Source of the DNA: JAZNQN01 sp045590195
Lineage (GTDB): Bacteria; Bacillota; Clostridia; UMGS1883; UMGS1540
DNA: 43,683 nucleotides
Direction: 5' to 3'
Assembly: GCA_045590195.1 (NCBI GenBank)
Contig: JAZNQN010000041.1
Coordinates: 1-43,683, forward strand
In this document: piece after piece, positions 23,757 to 30,107 of the stretch
Layout of the letters: every line of letters starts with the position of its first letter
Position numbering within the stretch: position 1 is the first letter of the stretch
Position numbers and translations under genes: made by a program
Notes under the pieces: generated by a model
Databases searched by the model: none
What the model saw: only the letters and a program-made list of their open reading frames with translations
Told to the model about the DNA's origin: nothing

Positions 23757-24542
23757 TTACTTTCCCCCTGCAAGTTGAATTCTCATATTTTGCGCGGCAC
23801 CCCTCGGAATACTAAAAGCATATTCTTTGCCACAACGCTCAAAAATCCTTCCGCCGGTTGCCTCGTCAATTTCCATTATTTCGCTTAAAAAAAACTCGCT
23901 TGAAATAATTGTTATTTTGCTTTCGTCAAGTATGCGATGGTTTAATATTTCATAGCCAAGTAGCGTTTCAGCTCCTGTTGGCATATCCCCTTTTTTATGC
24001 TTTAAAAAATCGTCTATGTACAAAACACAAATATCTTTCCAAGGGCGAAGTGCCGCATCCCTTCTTTCATCATTGGCAAGCGCTCTTATCTTTGCCCATT
24101 CCTTTTCCCAAAGCATATATAAAGCCGGAAGCCCTTTATCAATAAGCGCACCGGTTATAGCAGTGCAAATATGCGTTTTACCGCCGCCGCTTTGGCCACC
24201 AACAAAAAACCATCTGCCATTTTCGCTTAAAAAATTTTCGCCAGCATCTTTTAGTGCTTCTTGCCATTTAAGCATTGTTCTGAATTTGTCAAATGTATAT
24301 TTTTCTATACCACAAAGCCCCGATTTTTTTATGTGATATTCGGCATTTTTCTTTGCCATACAGGAACAAATGCGCTCTCTTTCGTAAACAATACCGCCCT
24401 CAATACTTACAGTAGCAAAAAAACCTCTGCCTTTGCATTTGTCACAATCGCCATCCCCTTCACTGGCGTTTATAAGCTCAGCTCTATATTGAGCTTGTCT
24501 AACTTGCCCCTCAAATGTCAAGCACTGTTCCGAGCCCTTCAT
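23757..24542 (-). CDS. DnaC-like replicative helicase loader
   Basis: 261 residues from ATG at 24542 (GAGGAG close upstream); the frame is open to 24638 but that would overlap the initiator gene by 128 bases without a site. N-terminal zinc motif CDKCKGRGFF...CSC, then the AAA+ domain: Walker A GGQSGGGKTH, Walker B VLYIDDFL, and sensor-like GGRIFERCG. It would load the host DnaB helicase at the phage origin. It follows the initiator gene. Confidence 0.8.
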   Translation of the reverse strand: MKGSEQCLTFEGQVRQAQYRAELINASEGDGDCDKCKGRGFFATVSIEGGIVYERERICSCMAKKNAEYHIKKSGLCGIEKYTFDKFRTMLKWQEALKDAGENFLSENGRWFFVGGQSGGGKTHICTAITGALIDKGLPALYMLWEKEWAKIRALANDERRDAALRPWKDICVLYIDDFLKHKKGDMPTGAETLLGYEILNHRILDESKITIISSEFFLSEIMEIDEATGGRIFERCGKEYAFSIPRGAAQNMRIQLAGGK

Positions 24543-25221
24543 AAGCTCCTCTGTTGGTATCCCTAACCTCTTCGCTATGTTTAAAAGCTCCTGCAACTTT
24601 ATTGCCCCCTTTGTCCTGCTGCCTTGAAAGCCAAGCATTTATAAATCGTTTAATTCCTCTTGCCGTTTTTCTTCTCTGTGGATTTGCCAAAAGCCAACCA
24701 CGCATTTTTTTAAGCTCCGCCAAAATATCAACAGCCGGATATAACGCTTCGTATTCTTTTTCCATATCCTCTGAAACCGAAAATTCAGTTCCATCATTAA
24801 GCGGCAAAGAAATAACAGCAGATATATTATTTATTATTTTTTCTTTTTGTTTAGTTTTGTTTTGTTTATTTAATGTGCAACACTCTTGTAAACTATCTTG
24901 TAAACGGTCTTGTAAACACTCTTGTAAACTATCTTGTAAACAATATGACATAGATGTCATTTTATAAAGGGTTGCTTTTGTACCGCAGGAGCGAAAATCT
25001 ATAAGCCCTTTTTGCTTTAAAATGTTTCTTGCTTTTGCAATGCCCTGCCTTGATAGCCCTGTGTATAATTCCAAGGTTTGATTTGGAGCTGAAAACCATT
25101 CCTGCCAAGCGCATTTATTGTTTATGTACATGAGTTCATACCATAAAACAATTTGTGCTGTGGTTAAATTGTTTGAAAGCCTGAAATCGTGAAACCCCAA
25201 AATTTCCGCTATGTAATTCAT
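24511..25221 (-). CDS. Phage replication initiator with internal repeat origin
   Basis: 236 residues. The N-terminal ~80 residues form a winged-helix DNA-binding domain (LTTAQIVLWYELMYINNKCAWQEWF, LYTGLSRQGIAKARNILKQKGLI). A repeat segment with LQD and LQE units follows, encoded by the iterons at 24,885-24,941, and the C-terminus has a DnaD-like helical part (ELKKMRGWLLANPQRRKTARGIKRFINAWL). An initiator with origin iterons inside its own gene is the lambda-O-type layout. The DnaC-like loader gene follows directly. Confidence 0.7.
   Translation of the reverse strand: MNYIAEILGFHDFRLSNNLTTAQIVLWYELMYINNKCAWQEWFSAPNQTLELYTGLSRQGIAKARNILKQKGLIDFRSCGTKATLYKMTSMSYCLQDSLQECLQDRLQDSLQECCTLNKQNKTKQKEKIINNISAVISLPLNDGTEFSVSEDMEKEYEALYPAVDILAELKKMRGWLLANPQRRKTARGIKRFINAWLSRQQDKGGNKVAGAFKHSEEVRDTNRGAYEGLGTVLDI
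24885..24941 (-). repeat. Five iterons, candidate phage origin
   Basis: The nonamer CTTGTAAAC (minus strand GTTTACAAG) occurs five times at exact 12-bp spacing, starting at 24,885, 24,897, 24,909, 24,921 and 24,933. Only the three spacer bases vary. The flank is AT-rich (24,820-24,875). Lambda-type origins lie inside the initiator gene with iterons of this kind, which supports calling this the phage replication origin. Confidence 0.75.
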
Positions 25222-25231
25222 TCGCTACCCC

Positions 25232-25648
25232 CTAAAACGGCAAATCATCGTCTGATACGTTTTCAGCGCTAAACTCTGCCGGTAAATCAGGTAAAGTTTC
25301 CGCTTCTTTTTCTTTTGGTTTTTCCTCTTTTTTACCCTCGATAAACCCGGCATTTTCAACCATTACTTCTGTAACATAATGGCGTTTGCCCTCATTATCA
25401 TCCCAAGTCCTGGTCTGAATTGTACCATCAACAGAAATTAAATCACCTTTTTTAAAATAGCTTGATATAAATTCCGCTGTTTGTCTGAAAGCAACACAGT
25501 TTATAAAGTCGCTCACCCTATCGCCGTTTGCATCTTTATATTTTCTTGTAATTGCTACCGTAAAACTTAATACCGAGGTTCCTTTCTCTGTGCTCTTAAG
25601 TTCCGGCTCTTTTGTAATTCTGCCAACTAAAATCGCCTTATTAAGCAT
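25232..25648 (-). CDS. ssb: Single-stranded DNA-binding protein
   Basis: 138 residues. The OB fold is visible: MLNKAILVGRITKEPELKST, FTVAITRKYKDANG, DFINCVAFRQTAEFISSYFKKGDLISVDGTIQTR. A charged linker leads to an acidic tip DDDLPF, which recruits partner proteins. Length and motifs are those of a normal bacterial or phage SSB. It lies between the HNH gene and the initiator, in a recombination and replication block. AAGGAGTG precedes the ATG. Confidence 0.95.
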   Translation of the reverse strand: MLNKAILVGRITKEPELKSTEKGTSVLSFTVAITRKYKDANGDRVSDFINCVAFRQTAEFISSYFKKGDLISVDGTIQTRTWDDNEGKRHYVTEVMVENAGFIEGKKEEKPKEKEAETLPDLPAEFSAENVSDDDLPF

Positions 25649-25659
25649 TGTTTCACTCC

Positions 25660-25947
25660 TTATATATAACTTTTTCCGAATTTACTTATAAACTCTCCTA
25701 CACTCCAACCATAATGTTTCATAGCTTCCTTTTGGGCTGTGGCTTTTATATTGCGGTCAAGTTCTTTGTTAAAATGAACTGCGTAGTCGGCCATATTGTG
25801 CCAATCAGCGCGAAGCCAAATTTTAAGTCCATACTTTTCAGATAGCTTTCTCTTCCCACTCCCAAAAAAGATATGGTGCTCGTGTAAGTTGTATGTACTG
25901 CCTGTAATAAAACACTTTTTTTCAGTTTGAAGTATGCTTTTTGCCAT
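25660..25947 (-). CDS. HNH-like nuclease, recombination block
   Basis: 95 residues. The pattern CFITGSTYNLHEHHIFFGSGKRK with a later DWHNMADYAVHFN resembles phage HNH/Ref-type nucleases, where the His pair and Asn bind metal. I cannot test activity. It overlaps the end of the NinB-like gene by 26 bases and precedes ssb. A role in processing recombination intermediates is inferred from neighbours. Confidence 0.65.
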   Translation of the reverse strand: MAKSILQTEKKCFITGSTYNLHEHHIFFGSGKRKLSEKYGLKIWLRADWHNMADYAVHFNKELDRNIKATAQKEAMKHYGWSVGEFISKFGKSYI

Positions 25948-26518
25948 TTTCCGCCGCCTTCCATAGTGACATCATTTCGGCTATTTCATCGGGCGTTTTT
26001 GTTTCAATGCCAAGGGCTTGACAATCCGATATAACATTTTTAATAAGCCGTGACATTATTTTTGTATTATATTGGCTGCTTCCGAAATAACATCTTATTG
26101 TTACACTTTCCCCATCTTGGCTATAGTCAACTTGCTCAGTTACCCAACCGGTACCAAGCATACCCCAGGCTGTTTGAAGTGTTTTTGCTTCTGCAGGGCT
26201 TAAATTGTGATAATCTCTGTAAACGCCAAGGTCCTTAATTTGTTCTCTGTAAACATCTTCTTTCGTAACCTTTAAGCCATCTTTGCTTCGTTCTTCGGCA
26301 AGTAGTGTACAAAGTACCCATAAATAATTGTTAGCTTCAGAACTTCTTATATTTCTGTAACAGCTAACATCTACCGTAAGTTTGTCAGCACAATCGGCCG
26401 CATATTTAATTGCATCGTTTTTGCTTTCTGAGAAGATAGGAAATGATATAACCATCTCTCCACTTCCAAAATCTGTTGACAACTTTGGTTTTCCGCATAT
26501 CAGCTTCACTTGGTACAC
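25922..26518 (-). CDS. NinB-like recombination protein
   Basis: 198 residues from a GTG at 26518, with AAAGGA a few bases upstream. The region YRNIRSSEANNYLWVLCTLLAEE through GMLGTGWVTEQVDYS matches the NinB/Orf-type phage recombination proteins, which bind SSB-coated DNA and help RecA- or Sak-type reactions. The N-terminus (CGKPKLSTDFGSGEMVISFPI) is read in a different frame over 113 bases of the exonuclease gene. Which of the two ends is authentic there is not fully certain. Confidence 0.7.
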   Translation of the reverse strand: MYQVKLICGKPKLSTDFGSGEMVISFPIFSESKNDAIKYAADCADKLTVDVSCYRNIRSSEANNYLWVLCTLLAEERSKDGLKVTKEDVYREQIKDLGVYRDYHNLSPAEAKTLQTAWGMLGTGWVTEQVDYSQDGESVTIRCYFGSSQYNTKIMSRLIKNVISDCQALGIETKTPDEIAEMMSLWKAAENGKKHTSN

Positions 26519-27047
26519 TTCCTTTCTTCAAACAATCTCTTAAATATAAAAGGCGTGGCAGGTATATGTTTTTTATAAAATGTTCATCAAATTCAATAAT
26601 GTGTTCTCCTATGCGATTTTTGTGTATAGGCAGAAAATAATTTTCATATTCTGCTTCTGTCATTTTATAGGATATTATTTTTGCTTTTCTTATTCCTGTA
26701 GCAAACATCTGAACCATAACCTGCCCTTTGTACGCCTTGGACAAATTAAATTTTCCCTTGTGAGTTTTAACCTCAAAAATTTCATCGCCTGTATCGCCAT
26801 CTAAATTCACTCTTAGTCTTAAATGGCGAATTTTAACTTGCCTGTCTTTGCGGCACTCTCTGTAAGCCGAAAGTATCTTATGCTCGTAATAAGTGCCTGC
26901 AAGGGTATATTTGCTTTGAAATTCGTTCTGTATAAGCCCACATTTTTCAGCCCACCAATTTCTGAAGGTGTCTGTATCAAAATTGCCTACAATAAACTTT
27001 GTGTCACTTGCGCCAAACCAACCGCTTCGGTCCTTTGATTTAATCAT
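26406..27047 (-). CDS. YqaJ-like phage exonuclease
   Basis: 213 residues. PD-(D/E)XK-type features: WFGASDTKFIVG near the start, GTYYEHKIL with an active-site Glu, and GDTGDEIFEVKTHKG, where the D and E-x-K triad bind metal. The ATG overlaps the annealing-protein stop as ATGA, pairing the two as a Red-like recombination system. The last ~35 residues read over the NinB gene and look atypical, so the true end may have been extended by loss of a stop. Confidence 0.7.
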   Translation of the reverse strand: MIKSKDRSGWFGASDTKFIVGNFDTDTFRNWWAEKCGLIQNEFQSKYTLAGTYYEHKILSAYRECRKDRQVKIRHLRLRVNLDGDTGDEIFEVKTHKGKFNLSKAYKGQVMVQMFATGIRKAKIISYKMTEAEYENYFLPIHKNRIGEHIIEFDEHFIKNIYLPRLLYLRDCLKKGSVPSEADMRKTKVVNRFWKWRDGYIISYLLRKQKRCN

Positions 27048-27694
27048 AATTTCTCAATCGCCTTTTCCATATTGTTTATAATCACAAGCGATTTAAGGCA
27101 GCCCTGTATCTGTTTTTCGGTCATATCTGTGGCCGCCGCCATATCTTTAACCGAAACACCTTTCCCTATTTTTGCGGTTATAAGCTTTTCAATTCGTTTT
27201 TTAACAAGCAATAAATTATGTACAGATAAATCCTCTTCTTTGTTGTCATCAGGCTCATCATTTTCCCAAAGCTTAATACCAAGACCTGTTCTTATTGCAA
27301 CGCCTTTAACAAATGCCCTTGCCTGCGCATTGTTTACCCTTAGCTGATTTAAGGTGTCTTCATATACTACCAGGCTTCCGTTTAAAAGCGGCGTTTGGTA
27401 TTCAAATGTTAAGTCATCAATTACAATTCTTACCCTTACCTCATAACAGCGGTTAACTCTTCCTTTATCATTCGTAAATGCCGTTTCTGTCTGTATAAGC
27501 GAATTTCCGTTTTTATCTACTACAGGTTCAAAATAAACTGTTTCTGCACCGTTTTCGTGCAATAACCTTTTACATACCACCCAGGGCAAATATGGTATTT
27601 GTATTTTCGCCCCCTTCTCGTCTTTTGCTTCGCGCGTTTTGCAAAAAGGCAAAACATCAATTGCCGCAAGTTCGCTATAACTTTTAAGTGCCAT
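27044..27694 (-). CDS. Sak-type single-strand annealing protein (DUF1071-like)
   Basis: 216 residues. IPYLPWVVCKRLLHENGAETVYFEP and the following strands, with NNAQARAFVKGVAIRTGLGIKLWEND, fit the Sak3/DUF1071 annealing family (from memory). The C-terminal part is helical (LLVKKRIEKLITAKIGKG). It would anneal single strands made by the adjacent exonuclease. The ATG follows the upstream stop with GGGGGAGAA as ribosome site. Confidence 0.72.
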   Translation of the reverse strand: MALKSYSELAAIDVLPFCKTREAKDEKGAKIQIPYLPWVVCKRLLHENGAETVYFEPVVDKNGNSLIQTETAFTNDKGRVNRCYEVRVRIVIDDLTFEYQTPLLNGSLVVYEDTLNQLRVNNAQARAFVKGVAIRTGLGIKLWENDEPDDNKEEDLSVHNLLLVKKRIEKLITAKIGKGVSVKDMAAATDMTEKQIQGCLKSLVIINNMEKAIEKL

Positions 27695-28006
27695 TTAGCA
27701 TTCTCCCCCTTCATCATAATGAGTGCGTATAAAACTTTTAATAAAATTTTCCGCGCCTTTCCCTATCGGAATAAAGTCATTCGGATTACAATTTTCCATC
27801 TTCTCTTCTTGCCATACCGAGTAAACTTTCGCAAGCTGTGTTAAATTTTTGCCGATATAATCTTCTAAAAAATCTCCAAAATGTGACCTTTGTCGCCTTT
27901 CAAGCATCGTTTCATCAGGATTCATTTTTTCGTATAACGCACTTAAACAGCCATCGTAAAGTTCAAGTTCAAGGTCCGTCTGATTGTCAGTGTCTATCAC
28001 AAACAT
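27695..28006 (-). CDS. Small phage protein, unknown (early block)
   Basis: 103 residues from the ATG at 28006 (AAAGGAG site); a longer opening would run through the small RNA locus and is rejected. It begins MFVIDTDNQTDLELELYDGCLSALY and has a charged helical middle (ETMLERRQRSHFGDFLEDYIG). Function unknown. It heads the recombination block (annealing protein, exonuclease, NinB) and may be its first gene. Confidence 0.55.
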   Translation of the reverse strand: MFVIDTDNQTDLELELYDGCLSALYEKMNPDETMLERRQRSHFGDFLEDYIGKNLTQLAKVYSVWQEEKMENCNPNDFIPIGKGAENFIKSFIRTHYDEGGEC

Positions 28007-28026
28007 AAAATTTCTCCTTTTTATAT

Positions 28027-28054
28027 TTGACAAATTTAATTTTTGTGGTATAAT
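28027..28054 (+). promoter_or_regulatory. Consensus plus-strand promoter for a small RNA
   Basis: TTGACA at 28,027-28,032, a 16-base spacer, and TATAAT at 28,049-28,054 with an extended -10 (TGG before it). It points away from the minus-strand genes around it, and its only product would be the short hairpin RNA ending near 28,118. Confidence 0.85.
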
Positions 28055-28060
28055 ATAATT

Positions 28061-28118
28061 GTTTCGTGTGTTGTGCTTTGCACAACTTGGCCGGCTCTGC
28101 AAAGCCGGTCTTTTTATT
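28061..28118 (+). ncRNA. Candidate phage small RNA with two hairpins
   Basis: Begins about 7 bases after the -10 box. Hairpin 1 (28,070-28,086) is GTTGTGC-TTT-GCACAAC. Hairpin 2 (28,091-28,108) is CCGGCT-CTGCAA-AGCCGG followed by TCTTTTTATTTT, an intrinsic terminator on the plus strand. No open reading frame fits. It is antisense to the leader of the recombination block and the end of the LysM-like gene, so it could silence early genes in the lysogen. No known family recognised. Confidence 0.65.
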
Positions 28119-28377
28119 TTGTGCAAATAACCACGATTCTCTCTCCGTAATACCACGGCTCGTTTCCGCTTTTACAATTTACCTTTTCCATTTCATAAAG
28201 CCACTTGCCCCACGGCAAATCATTTCCATACTCTTCGTACACTTCCCAAAGTGTTTCTCCCCTTCCGAGAGTGTACTCAATTTGCTTTTTCTCAACATTA
28301 TTGCCGCAGAGAATAATCATCATTGCTATAATTGCAAGTATCGCAATTACAATTTTCTCTTTCTTGCTCAGTTTCAC
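28114..28377 (-). CDS. Membrane-anchored LysM-like protein
   Basis: 87 residues from the GTG at 28377 (GAGAGG site). A basic N-terminus and one membrane helix (KIVIAILAIIAMMIILCG) are followed by a LysM-like motif: YTLGRGETLWEVYEEYGN, then ERIVVICTK. LysM binds peptidoglycan, so it may anchor at the wall; in many phages this is a small accessory protein. Its first 80 bases overlap, in another frame, the 44-residue zinc-ribbon gene. Confidence 0.55.
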   Translation of the reverse strand: MKLSKKEKIVIAILAIIAMMIILCGNNVEKKQIEYTLGRGETLWEVYEEYGNDLPWGKWLYEMEKVNCKSGNEPWYYGERIVVICTK

Positions 28378-28432
28378 AATCGCACCTCTCTTCCGGGTCA
28401 AGCTTCGCCCCGCATTTTTCACAAGTTCTCAT
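28298..28432 (-). CDS. Tiny zinc-ribbon protein (44 residues)
   Basis: ATG at 28432 with GGGGAAGAGG upstream. The product starts MRTCEKCGAKLDPEERCDCE, with CxxC and a CDC pair, then more cysteines in the second half (NCNCDTC). This start is a pattern I recall from small phage zinc-ribbon genes. Its ATG overlaps the stop of the upstream small membrane gene and its body overlaps the LysM-like gene in another frame. Confidence 0.6.
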   Translation of the reverse strand: MRTCEKCGAKLDPEERCDCETEQERENCNCDTCNYSNDDYSLRQ

Positions 28433-28583
28433 TTTCCTCTTCCCCTTTCATTGTTTTATACTTTCCGCTTAAAATATTAAGCACTAACCCAATTTTAATT
28501 TCAGCTCTCTTTGTCGTGTATAAGTTGTAAAAACTTAATACCAAAAGAACTAAAACTCCTGCTAAAACTAAAAAATTGTACAT
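28419..28583 (-). CDS. Small single-pass membrane protein (54 residues)
   Basis: ATG at 28583 with AAGGAGAG upstream. It opens MYNFLVLAGVLVLLVLSFYN, one clear membrane helix, followed by a basic then acidic tail ending KGEEENENL. Its stop codon overlaps the start of the zinc-ribbon gene. Genes of this kind are frequent in phage early regions; role unknown. Confidence 0.6.
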   Translation of the reverse strand: MYNFLVLAGVLVLLVLSFYNLYTTKRAEIKIGLVLNILSGKYKTMKGEEENENL

Positions 28584-28617
28584 AATAAATCTCTCCTTCT
28601 AACTATTTTTTAAATTA

Positions 28618-28911
28618 TCATCTTACATATTCCGGATTTTGTGCCATATATCTGTCTACAAATTCCGCCATCTTGCCAATCCAGTCAGGGCTTTTAAAAG
28701 CTTCGCTGTTTCCGGCTATCAATCTTTCAACCGCACTTCGATAACAAAGGTATGTCCACCTTTTGTCTTCTTCGCCTGGTGGTATCGCAACCCCAATTGG
28801 CAGTGTCTTGGTTATAAGCCCTCTTTGCACTAAAATTGGCGTACACCCAAGCATTTCAGCAGCTTCTTTACAAGTTATTCTGTCCTTGTGCTTTACATCA
28901 GATTTAAACAT
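28618..28911 (-). CDS. Excisionase-like HTH protein
   Basis: 97 residues. The N-terminus DRITCKEAAEMLGCTPILVQRGL is a winged-helix/MerR-like HTH of the kind used by phage excisionases (AlpA-like) and helix-swapped regulators. It has AAAGGAG in front. It lies downstream of the HTH-plus-pseudopeptidase gene, at the border of lysogeny and early genes, fitting an Xis. An alternative is a general DNA-binding regulator. Confidence 0.6.
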   Translation of the reverse strand: MFKSDVKHKDRITCKEAAEMLGCTPILVQRGLITKTLPIGVAIPPGEEDKRWTYLCYRSAVERLIAGNSEAFKSPDWIGKMAEFVDRYMAQNPEYVR

Positions 28912-29104
28912 ATTATTTCTCCTTTCCTCACGGCCATAACACGCGGCGGCATTTTATTACAATCTTTGGATAAAACTTTAATACAGGAAGGTTTTCATTT
29001 TCATGGCAAAAAAATGAATTTTTTCTCGTAGGCCGAGTGTGTTTGTCGTACTTTTCTTTTTTCTGCCGCCGCCTGCTATAGCCGTGAATATTTAATTGTT
29101 TCTT
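28912..29104 (-). other. Gap with an open frame lacking a start codon
   Basis: The 193 bases between the excisionase-like and HTH genes hold an open frame on the minus strand (around 60 codons, containing SRRRQKKEKYDK and KFYPKIVIKC) but no ATG, GTG or TTG with a ribosome site. It may be a remnant or an unusual-start gene. Nothing else recognised here. Confidence 0.3.
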
Positions 29105-29728
29105 TTAAGCTTCCTTCAAAAGCTCATCAACGCTACATTCTAAAATTTCTGCCAAAGTCTGTAACATTTTTGTTTTGGGTACTGACTTTCCGGTCTCCCA
29201 CATTGCCACAGTTGATTGGGCAATTTTCAGTTTTCTTGCTAATTCCACTTGCGTATACCCTTTCTTTTCTCTTAATTCTTCTATTTTTCTGCCAATCTCT
29301 TCACCCTCTTCCGATTTTGACATTTTCTTTTTCTCCACTTTCTGATGTGTCATGTAGTAATCAACAACCTTTTTAACAAATTGATATGTTACACCAAAAT
29401 GTTCGGATATTTCCTGTAAAGTTTTTATACCATTACTGAACAACTCGTTCAGTTCATCAAGAGGAACAAGGTGTTTAATCGCCCACTCAGTTGCTAAAAA
29501 ATCCGCATAATCTCTTTTTTGAATCGTATCAAATGTGTAAAACGCATTACACAAACAATGCCCCAAACCAATTGCAATACATTCTTTTTGCTCTTCAATT
29601 GTACCGATTAAATCTATATCAATACCAATGGAACCTGGCACCGTTACAGTTTTTGTAAATCCAAAAGGATAGTTAACTATTGAAATATTATTTTTGTCTG
29701 CAATATCATACAATTCATTAAGTGTCAT
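29105..29728 (-). CDS. Degenerate ImmA-like domain fused to C-terminal XRE HTH
   Basis: 207 residues. The first ~95 residues align with the ImmA/IrrE metallopeptidase layout, but the zinc motif HExxH is replaced by IGLGH: the first His and the Glu are lost (CIAIGLGHCLCNAF). A helical linker follows, then an XRE HTH at ~150-205 (IEELREKKGYTQVELARKLKIAQSTVAMWETG). The fusion order (peptidase-like first, HTH last) is unusual. It could sense signals without cleaving, a repressor partner or decoy. Confidence 0.7.
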   Translation of the reverse strand: MTLNELYDIADKNNISIVNYPFGFTKTVTVPGSIGIDIDLIGTIEEQKECIAIGLGHCLCNAFYTFDTIQKRDYADFLATEWAIKHLVPLDELNELFSNGIKTLQEISEHFGVTYQFVKKVVDYYMTHQKVEKKKMSKSEEGEEIGRKIEELREKKGYTQVELARKLKIAQSTVAMWETGKSVPKTKMLQTLAEILECSVDELLKEA

Positions 29729-29736
29729 TTTATTTA

Positions 29737-29952
29737 TTACTCCTTTATTAGTTTCTCTTCTTCAGCCACAAGAAAATCTAAGGAAACGCTAAAAATATTT
29801 GATAATTTTTTCAATAACGTTACCGATATATTTTTTTGTCTCTTTCCATTTTCAATTAAATTATAGTGGCTTTCTGAAATGTCAAGTCTTCTCGCAACTT
29901 CGGCTTGCGTTAAACTTTTTTCTTCTCTCAAACGCCTTAAATATTCTCTCAT
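29737..29952 (-). CDS. XRE-family regulator (Cro-like)
   Basis: 71 residues from the ATG at 29952 (GAAAGGAG site), with the HTH LRRLREEKSLTQAEVARRLDISESHYNLIENGKRQ and a following helix typical of Cro/cI folds. It reads leftward from the promoter at 29,994-30,022, divergent from the repressor on the plus strand. It probably plays the Cro role, opening the lytic genes that follow on the same strand. Confidence 0.85.
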   Translation of the reverse strand: MREYLRRLREEKSLTQAEVARRLDISESHYNLIENGKRQKNISVTLLKKLSNIFSVSLDFLVAEEEKLIKE

Positions 29953-29968
29953 TTTTTTGCTCCTTTCT

Positions 29969-29983
29969 TTGCGTTTCGTCAAG
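29969..29983. promoter_or_regulatory. Operator repeat copy 1
   Basis: TTGCGTTTCGTCAAG, matching the copy at 30,009-30,023 apart from one base, 40 bp apart. It lies just downstream of the minus-strand -10 box, where a bound regulator would block transcription. Confidence 0.6.
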
Positions 29984-29993
29984 CTACACATAT

Positions 29994-30022
29994 ATATTAG
30001 CATTACTTTTGCGTTTTGTCAA
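29994..30022 (-). promoter_or_regulatory. Lysogeny-switch promoter, minus strand
   Basis: On the minus strand TTGACA (30,017-30,022), 17 bases, TAATAT (29,994-29,999) lead into the XRE gene at 29952. The -35 box overlaps the operator repeat at 30,009-30,023. This is the probable early/lytic promoter. Confidence 0.85.
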
Positions 30023-30023
30023 G
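30009..30023. promoter_or_regulatory. Operator repeat copy 2
   Basis: TTGCGTTTTGTCAAG, the partner of the repeat at 29,969-29,983, covering the -35 box of the minus-strand promoter. A repressor bound here would exclude polymerase. Confidence 0.6.
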
Positions 30024-30038
30024 TATTTTTTGAAATTT

Positions 30039-30080
30039 CTTTACAATTCGCAAAATCTATTGACTTTGCTAATTGTAAAG
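30039..30080. promoter_or_regulatory. Operator palindrome over the repressor promoter
   Basis: CTTTACAATT at 30,039-30,048 and AATTGTAAAG at 30,071-30,080 form an exact 10-bp inverted repeat; inner GCAAA/TTTGC bases extend it. The palindrome covers the plus-strand -35 box, suggesting autoregulation by the plus-strand repressor. Confidence 0.6.
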
Positions 30081-30088
30081 AGTAGAAT
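30060..30088 (+). promoter_or_regulatory. Repressor promoter, plus strand
   Basis: TTGACT (30,060-30,065), 17 bases, TAGAAT (30,083-30,088). Transcription should start near 30,095, which places the ATG at 30,087 outside the mRNA and leaves a leader of about 13 bases before GTG 30,108. It drives the repressor and probably the ImmA-type gene after it. Confidence 0.8.
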
Positions 30089-30107
30089 GTTTATTGAGGT
30101 GATTATC

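Noticed and set aside
24885..24941. CRISPR-like tandem repeat
   Set aside because: Units are 9 bp with 3-bp spacers inside a coding gene and lack unique spacers; iterons fit far better.
28912..29104. A 60-codon minus-strand gene in the gap
   Set aside because: No usable start codon or ribosome site; listed only as an open frame.
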